From assembly GCF_902490045.1 (NCBI RefSeq), contig NZ_CABUCJ010000083.1, positions 1 to 10,727 on the forward strand: a stretch of DNA of 10,727 bases, given 5' to 3'. The notes beneath the pieces are model-generated. The model saw only the letters and a program-made list of their open reading frames with translations, had not been told where the DNA came from and searched no databases. Position 1 is the stretch's first letter. Each line of letters begins with the position of its first letter. Made by a program: the position numbers and the translations under genes. Of the stretch, positions 6,984 to 10,727 are shown in pieces. The stretch is from an uncultured Anaerotruncus sp. GTDB taxonomy: Bacteria > Bacillota > Clostridia > Oscillospirales > Ruminococcaceae.

Positions 6984-8171
6984 TTATTCCGCGGAATCCT
7001 CGGGGATTTCGCCCTGCGCGCCGTCCGGGCCGGCCTCGTAGACCATCGGGGACTCGTCCTCGACGGGGGCCTGCTCCTCAGCGGGCGCCTTGTCGGCGAG
7101 CAGCGCGCGGATCGAGAGGCTGACGCGCTTCTTCTCGGTGTCGAGCTCGGTGATCTTCACCTCGACCTCCTGGCCGATCGAGAGCACGTCGGAGGGCTTG
7201 TTGATCCGCTCGTTGGAAATCTGGCTGATGTGGATGAGGCCGTCCACGCCCGGGATGATCTGGGCGAACGCGCCGAACGGGGTCATCGAGACGACCTTGA
7301 CGGTGCAGACAGTGCCCACCGTGTAGTCACGCTGCATGATGACCCACGGGTTGTCCTCCGCCTTCTTGTAGCCGAGGGAAATCTTCTTGTTCTCCGCGTC
7401 GATGTCCTTGATGTAGACCTCGACCGTGTCGCCCACGCTGACGATCTCGGAGGGGTGCTTGATGCGGTTCCAGCTCAGCTCGGAGATGTGCACCATGCCG
7501 TCCACGCCGCCCAGATTGACGAACGCGCCGTAGCTGGTGAGGGATTTGACGACGCCGGTGTAATGCTTGCCGACCTCGACCTCCTGCCAGAACTTCTCCT
7601 CGAGCTCGCGGCGCTGCTCGCGCAGGACCGCGCGGATCGAACCGACCGCGCGTTTACGCTGGCGGTTGACTTCCAGAATCTTGAACTGGACCTTCTTCTT
7701 GAGCAGGTCCTCCAGGCTGTCGTTGCGGGAAAGGGTGGCCTGGGAGGCGGGGATGAAGACCTTGACGCCGTTGGTCAGCGCCAGCACGCCGCCCTTGATG
7801 ACCTCCACGACGGTGCCCTCGAGGATCTCCTCGGTGTCGACCGCGTTCATGACCTTCTCGAAACCGGCGATTGCATCGAGGCGCTTCTTGGAGAGCATCA
7901 CGGTGCCCTCGACGTCGTTGACGCGCACGACCAGCAGGTCCATCTGGTCGCCAACCTTGACGAGCTCCTCAGGCTTCGCGTTGGGGTCGTCGGTCAGCTC
8001 GGACAGCGGGACGTAGCCCGCGTGCTTGGTGCCGATGTCGACGGAAATCTCGTTCGGCGCGATTCCCGTAACGGTCGCTGTTACCTTCTCCCTGTTATCT
8101 ATTGTTTTGAAGGATTCGTTCAACATCTCTTCAAAAGAAAGCTCGTCCTGATCTTTAAGAATCTCACTCAT
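6984..8171 (-). CDS. rpsA: Possible separate S1 protein from an internal start in the ispH-S1 gene
   Basis: An in-frame ATG at 8171 (Met 279 of the fusion) would give a 395-residue protein with four S1 domains, close in size and domain count to stand-alone Firmicutes S1 homologues. It begins MSEILKDQDELSFEEML, a typical free S1-type N-terminus. A perfect AAGGAGGT lies ten bases before the ATG, and the first codons are AT-rich (8101-8160 is 21/60 G+C) in a GC-rich gene, as expected at a real initiation region. The protein binds mRNA and helps load it on the 30S subunit. Whether the free form is made in addition to the fusion is inference. Confidence 0.55.
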   Translation of the reverse strand: MSEILKDQDELSFEEMLNESFKTIDNREKVTATVTGIAPNEISVDIGTKHAGYVPLSELTDDPNAKPEELVKVGDQMDLLVVRVNDVEGTVMLSKKRLDAIAGFEKVMNAVDTEEILEGTVVEVIKGGVLALTNGVKVFIPASQATLSRNDSLEDLLKKKVQFKILEVNRQRKRAVGSIRAVLREQRRELEEKFWQEVEVGKHYTGVVKSLTSYGAFVNLGGVDGMVHISELSWNRIKHPSEIVSVGDTVEVYIKDIDAENKKISLGYKKAEDNPWVIMQRDYTVGTVCTVKVVSMTPFGAFAQIIPGVDGLIHISQISNERINKPSDVLSIGQEVEVKITELDTEKKRVSLSIRALLADKAPAEEQAPVEDESPMVYEAGPDGAQGEIPEDSAE

Positions 8172-9005
8172 GGTTTTATGTACCTCCTTAATTATGCAAG
8201 CCGGCGTCGACGCGCCCGCTGTAACGCCAATCCTAGTATAACCGTCCAGATCGAGATCATGCAGCTCCGCCGCCGACTCGACCAGAAAGGTGTCGCAATA
8301 CGCTCCGCAGAGCTGCGCCAGCTTGGCGGTGTTGGAGCTTTTCCGGCCGCCGATCACGATCATCGCATCGCTTCCGGCCGCCAGCTCCAGCGCCTCAGAC
8401 TGTCGTTTTTCAGTAGCAATACATATTGTATCAAATATTCGGAGCTTTGTACACACTTTTTTAAGTTTTTCTACACATTTTTCCCATTCCGGCACCGAAA
8501 AAGTCGTCTGCGCAAGCAGGGTGACCGGCTCATTTCCACGATTATACAAAATCGGAAGGATTTTGTCCAGCTCTTCCGCCGAACGGAAAATGTGCGTCTC
8601 CCCTTTGCAGAAGCCCGCGATCCCCTCCACCTCCGGGTGGGAGGGGTCGCCCGCGATGAGCATGACGCTCTCCCCCGAGTGCTCCTCCGCCAGCCGGTGG
8701 AGCTTCTCGACATAGGGGCAGGTCGCGTCGACCACCCGCACGCCCGACGCCGCCAGCTCTCCGTAGACCTTCGGCGGGACCCCGTGCGACCGGATGATCA
8801 CCGTCCGGCCGTCGGCGTTCTCCGCGGGGGTTTCGATCACCCGCACCCCCGCGTGCACAAGCTCCTCCACGATCTGGGGATTGTGGATGAGCTCCCCGAG
8901 CGTACAGGCGGGCGTCCCCGAACGCGCCTCCGCGAAGGCGGCGTCCACCGCCCGCTGGACCCCAAAGCAGAATCCCGCCGTCTTTGCAACCGTAATCCGC
9001 TTCAA
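6984..9005 (-). CDS. ispH: IspH (HMBPP reductase) fused to ribosomal protein S1
   Basis: This single 673-residue frame joins two proteins. Residues 1-278 are 4-hydroxy-3-methylbut-2-enyl diphosphate reductase, the last step of the MEP isoprenoid pathway. Its iron-sulfur ligands are C13, C96 and C195 (TICIATEKRQ), and substrate-site residues include H41, H74, HPEVEG (H123, E125), TT (167-168) and SSN (223-225). From about 279 there are four S1 RNA-binding repeats (about 304-374, 393-459, 478-546 and 563-633), then an acidic Ala/Glu/Pro-rich tail. The same fusion is known from clostridia. The TTG start at 9005 overlaps the plsC stop by four bases (TTGA) and has GGAGG seven bases upstream. cmk next to S1 is an old association (cmk-rpsA in E. 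coli, cmk-ypfD in B. subtilis), here with plsC and ispH between. The frame carries internal start signals for S1, listed separately. Confidence 0.97.
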   Translation of the reverse strand: MKRITVAKTAGFCFGVQRAVDAAFAEARSGTPACTLGELIHNPQIVEELVHAGVRVIETPAENADGRTVIIRSHGVPPKVYGELAASGVRVVDATCPYVEKLHRLAEEHSGESVMLIAGDPSHPEVEGIAGFCKGETHIFRSAEELDKILPILYNRGNEPVTLLAQTTFSVPEWEKCVEKLKKVCTKLRIFDTICIATEKRQSEALELAAGSDAMIVIGGRKSSNTAKLAQLCGAYCDTFLVESAAELHDLDLDGYTRIGVTAGASTPACIIKEVHKTMSEILKDQDELSFEEMLNESFKTIDNREKVTATVTGIAPNEISVDIGTKHAGYVPLSELTDDPNAKPEELVKVGDQMDLLVVRVNDVEGTVMLSKKRLDAIAGFEKVMNAVDTEEILEGTVVEVIKGGVLALTNGVKVFIPASQATLSRNDSLEDLLKKKVQFKILEVNRQRKRAVGSIRAVLREQRRELEEKFWQEVEVGKHYTGVVKSLTSYGAFVNLGGVDGMVHISELSWNRIKHPSEIVSVGDTVEVYIKDIDAENKKISLGYKKAEDNPWVIMQRDYTVGTVCTVKVVSMTPFGAFAQIIPGVDGLIHISQISNERINKPSDVLSIGQEVEVKITELDTEKKRVSLSIRALLADKAPAEEQAPVEDESPMVYEAGPDGAQGEIPEDSAE
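8182..8189 (-). promoter_or_regulatory. Perfect Shine-Dalgarno inside ispH, ahead of the S1 part
   Basis: AAGGAGGT on the minus strand overlaps the Lys-Glu-Val codons (residues 273-275) near the IspH C-terminus. It lies ten bases before the in-frame ATG at 8171. The spacing is slightly long but workable. It is as strong as any ribosome binding site of an ordinary gene in the window. Confidence 0.65.
8425..8453 (-). promoter_or_regulatory. Possible second internal promoter in ispH
   Basis: TGTACA (8448-8453, 4 of 6) and TACAAT (8425-8430) are 17 bases apart on the minus strand, with a TG one base before the -10 (extended -10). The surrounding row 8401-8460 is only 19/60 G+C. The -10 region shares GATACAATATG with the ArsR promoter. 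It would start RNA about 250 bases before the S1 ATG. Confidence 0.35.
8541..8569 (-). promoter_or_regulatory. Sigma-A-like promoter inside ispH
   Basis: TGGACA (8564-8569, 5 of 6) and a consensus TATAAT (8541-8546) are separated by exactly 17 bases on the minus strand. RNA would start near 8534, well inside the IspH coding part, and could only yield the S1 half, about 360 bases downstream. The match is strong but lies in coding DNA, so it could be chance. Confidence 0.5.
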
Positions 9006-9604
9006 ATCCCGTCCTCCAGCAGCCCGACGATCTCGTCCATCACAAGGCGGCTGGCCGCCTTGAGCTCGTGAGGCACGGCCTCCCCGCTGAACTGGAACCG
9101 CCCGTTTTCAATCGGCCTGCCGTAGCGGACGGTCACCCGCGACCGGAAGCCGATCCGCTCCCCGAAGCAGACGGCGCAGGGCACCACGTCCGCCCCCGTC
9201 TGCTGCGCGATCATCGCAACCCCCGACTTGGGGCGGCCGGGCGTCCCCGTTTTGGAGCGGGTGCCCTCGGGGAACATCCCCAGCACGCCGCCCCCCGTGA
9301 TGATGCGGTCCGCCCGGTCGATCGCGCCGGTGTCCCCCTTGCCGCGCTCGATCGGGAAGGCCCCCAGCGCGGTGATGATCTTTGCGAAGAGCGCGTTCTT
9401 CTGGAAGAGCTCCGCCTTGGCCATATAGCAGACCCTGTGGCGCTTGAGCGGGATTCCTGCCAGCACCGGATCCCAGTTGGAGCGGTGGTTGGCCGCGAGG
9501 ATGAATCCCCCGCCGTCGGGAATGTTTTCGAGGCCGACCACCCGGAACCGGAAGGCCAGCCGCAGAAAAACCGCGCAGAGCGCCCTGATAACCTTATAAA
9601 ACAT
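9002..9604 (-). CDS. plsC: 1-acyl-sn-glycerol-3-phosphate acyltransferase
   Basis: This enzyme (200 residues) adds the second acyl chain to lysophosphatidic acid, giving phosphatidic acid for membrane lipids at the inner face of the membrane. The HX4D catalytic motif is NHRSNWD (H40, D45). GAFPIERG (81-88), FPEGTRS (111-117) and VPCAV (141-145) are the other conserved blocks. The N-terminal stretch (about 5-20) is hydrophobic with basic residues and probably anchors the protein at the membrane. The ATG at 9604 lies inside the end of cmk (11-base overlap), and the stop overlaps the ispH start, so translation is probably coupled on both sides. The length is on the short side of normal for the family. 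Confidence 0.95.
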   Translation of the reverse strand: MFYKVIRALCAVFLRLAFRFRVVGLENIPDGGGFILAANHRSNWDPVLAGIPLKRHRVCYMAKAELFQKNALFAKIITALGAFPIERGKGDTGAIDRADRIITGGGVLGMFPEGTRSKTGTPGRPKSGVAMIAQQTGADVVPCAVCFGERIGFRSRVTVRYGRPIENGRFQFSGEAVPHELKAASRLVMDEIVGLLEDGI

Positions 9605-10268
9605 CTCGCAGCCTCTCCTTCACCAGCTTGGTGAGCGCCTGGACCGACTGTTCGAGGGTGTTGCCCGTCGTGTCGACCAGCAGGGCGTCGTCCGCCTGCC
9701 TGAGCTGCGCGATCGCCCGGTGCGAGTCGTTGTAGTCGCGCTGCCTGACCTCCTCGAGCAGCGCGCCGTAGTCGACCTCGTGCCCTCTGGCCTTCAGCTC
9801 GTCGTACCGGCGGCGCGCCCGCTCCTCGGGCGACGCCGTCAGGAAGATCTTCACCTGCGCGTGGGGCAGCACGAGCGTGCCGATGTCGCGGCCGTCCATG
9901 ACCACGTCGTGCTCGACCGCCATATTCTGCTGGAGCGCGAAGAGGAACTGCCGCACCGCCGGGATGGCGCTCACGTTGCTCGCTGCCATCGAAACCTCCG
10001 GGCGGCGGATCTCCTCCGACACGTCGTAGCCGTTGAGAAACACCCGCTGCTCCCCGCTCTTATACCGCAGCTCCACCTTAATGCCGCCGAGCAGCCGTTC
10101 GACCCCCGCCGCGTCGTCGGTCGCCACCCCGTTGGCGGTGGCGTAGAGGCCGATCGCGCGGTAGAGCGCGCCCGTGTCCACATAGATGTAGCCGAGCTCC
10201 TTTGCGATCGCGCGGGCGATCGTGCTCTTGCCCGCGCCCGCCGGTCCGTCTATCGCTATCGAAATCAT
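9594..10268 (-). CDS. cmk: Cytidylate kinase
   Basis: This cytosolic kinase transfers phosphate from ATP to CMP and dCMP, recycling nucleotides from RNA turnover and lipid synthesis. The 224 residues match the family length. Visible motifs are the Walker A loop GPAGAGKS (8-15), TGALYR (32-37), DGRDIGT (125-131), an Arg-rich lid (about 150-157) and RQRDYNDSHR (175-184). The ATG at 10268 has AGGAGA about seven bases upstream; that site begins at the end of the preceding flavoprotein gene, 14 bases away. The 3' end overlaps plsC by 11 bases. The link to plsC may reflect shared demand, since phospholipid synthesis releases CMP. Confidence 0.97.
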   Translation of the reverse strand: MISIAIDGPAGAGKSTIARAIAKELGYIYVDTGALYRAIGLYATANGVATDDAAGVERLLGGIKVELRYKSGEQRVFLNGYDVSEEIRRPEVSMAASNVSAIPAVRQFLFALQQNMAVEHDVVMDGRDIGTLVLPHAQVKIFLTASPEERARRRYDELKARGHEVDYGALLEEVRQRDYNDSHRAIAQLRQADDALLVDTTGNTLEQSVQALTKLVKERLRDVL

Positions 10269-10282
10269 CCGTTTCTCTCCTT

Positions 10283-10727
10283 TTATCCGTTCCGATTGAC
10301 GCCCTTCGCGGCCAGACGGGCCGTCGACCAGGCGATCTGGAGGTTGTAGCCCCCCGTCAGCGCGTCCACGTCGATCACTTCCCCCGCGAAATAGAGCCCC
10401 TTCACGAGCTTGGACTCCATCGTGCGCGGGTCGATCTCCCTGACCGCCACGCCGCCCGCCGTGATCACTCCCGCCTCGACGGGCAGCAGCCCCGCCGGGG
10501 TGACCGGCAGCGCCTTCAGGAGCGCGGCGAACGCCCGCCGTTCCTCCCGCGTGACCGCGTTCACCTTGCGGCCGGGCGGGATGCCGCTCAGGCGCACCGC
10601 GACCGGGATGAGCTTTTTGGGCAGGAGCTGGTCGAGGGCGTTTGCAAAGTCGCGGTTTTTGGCCGCGGAAAAATCCCGCAGCAGCCGCGCGTCGAGACGG
10701 CCCGGATCAAGCCCCGGCTTCAAATCG
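10283..10727 (-). CDS. HI0933/YhiN-type FAD-dependent oxidoreductase, C-terminal part only
   Basis: Only about the last 148 residues are present; the gene continues past the right edge. The frame reads DLKPGLDPGRLDARLLRDF at the edge, a stretch typical of this family, so the TTG near 10723 is an internal Leu and not a start. At the C-terminus GLYFAGEVIDVDALTGGYN is the conserved FAD-binding segment of the HI0933 family (BaiN/RdsA-like flavoproteins). PAGLLPVEAGVITAGGVAV is also a family hallmark. The N-terminal FAD GxGxxG motif lies outside the window. The biochemical role of most members is poorly known. It stands directly ahead of cmk (14-base gap), as in many clostridia, and belongs to the same operon. 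Confidence 0.93.
   Translation of the reverse strand, partial: DLKPGLDPGRLDARLLRDFSAAKNRDFANALDQLLPKKLIPVAVRLSGIPPGRKVNAVTREERRAFAALLKALPVTPAGLLPVEAGVITAGGVAVREIDPRTMESKLVKGLYFAGEVIDVDALTGGYNLQIAWSTARLAAKGVNRNG

Noticed and set aside
7230..9071. Plus-strand open frame of 613 residues opposite ispH-S1
   Set aside because: Antisense shadow of a well-supported gene, without recognisable domains.
10283..10723. Treating the TTG at 10723 as the start of a 146-residue protein
   Set aside because: The frame stays open to the edge and the residues match the interior of an HI0933-type flavoprotein, so it is a truncated gene and not a small one.

Overview
The window is an almost fully coding, all-minus-strand stretch of a high-GC chromosome. 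Gene content points to a Clostridia member, probably of the Oscillospirales/Ruminococcaceae type: an IspH-ribosomal protein S1 fusion, a flavoprotein-cmk-plsC-ispH/S1 cluster, a bifunctional Rel with the Gram-positive RFKD motif, and strong GGAGG ribosome binding sites with several GTG/TTG starts. No phage, IS, CRISPR, tRNA or rRNA feature was seen. Sampled 60-base rows show the contrast in composition: 4381-4440 is 42/60 G+C, while 6241-6300 is 29/60 and 6541-6600 is 27/60.

Reading in the direction of transcription (right to left) there are three units. (1) 10727-6984 is a tightly packed operon: the C-terminal end of an HI0933-type flavoprotein, cmk (CMP kinase), plsC (acyltransferase) and the ispH-S1 fusion. 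cmk/plsC overlap by 11 bases and plsC/ispH by 4, and the unit ends in a strong hairpin at 6941-6969. (2) 6848-5566 is a lower-GC two-gene islet, an ArsR-type regulator and a short-chain dehydrogenase. It has its own sigma-A-like promoter, a perfect inverted repeat placed over the predicted transcription start, and its own terminator. (3) 5482-1 is a housekeeping operon: recJ, the (p)ppGpp synthetase/hydrolase gene, dtd and an MBL-fold hydrolase cut by the window edge. The purine salvage gene apt, which commonly sits between recJ and relA in Firmicutes, is absent.

The gap between recJ and the dehydrogenase (5315-5626) holds the recJ leader and promoter (5315-5482) with two near-identical 14-base direct repeats at the predicted start, then the islet terminator (5566-5601). 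Nothing recognisable was seen in 5483-5565.

The most interesting structure is inside the ispH-S1 gene. The fused frame contains a perfect AAGGAGGT ribosome binding site ten bases before an in-frame ATG at the domain junction. The junction is AT-rich, and about 0.25-0.4 kb upstream, within ispH, there are two sigma-A-like promoter matches in an unusually AT-rich patch. Together these suggest that ribosomal protein S1 is also made on its own from inside the fused gene. The second point of interest is the self-contained ArsR-dehydrogenase islet, which looks acquired. I see no convincing evidence for a wholly new defence or mobile system here.
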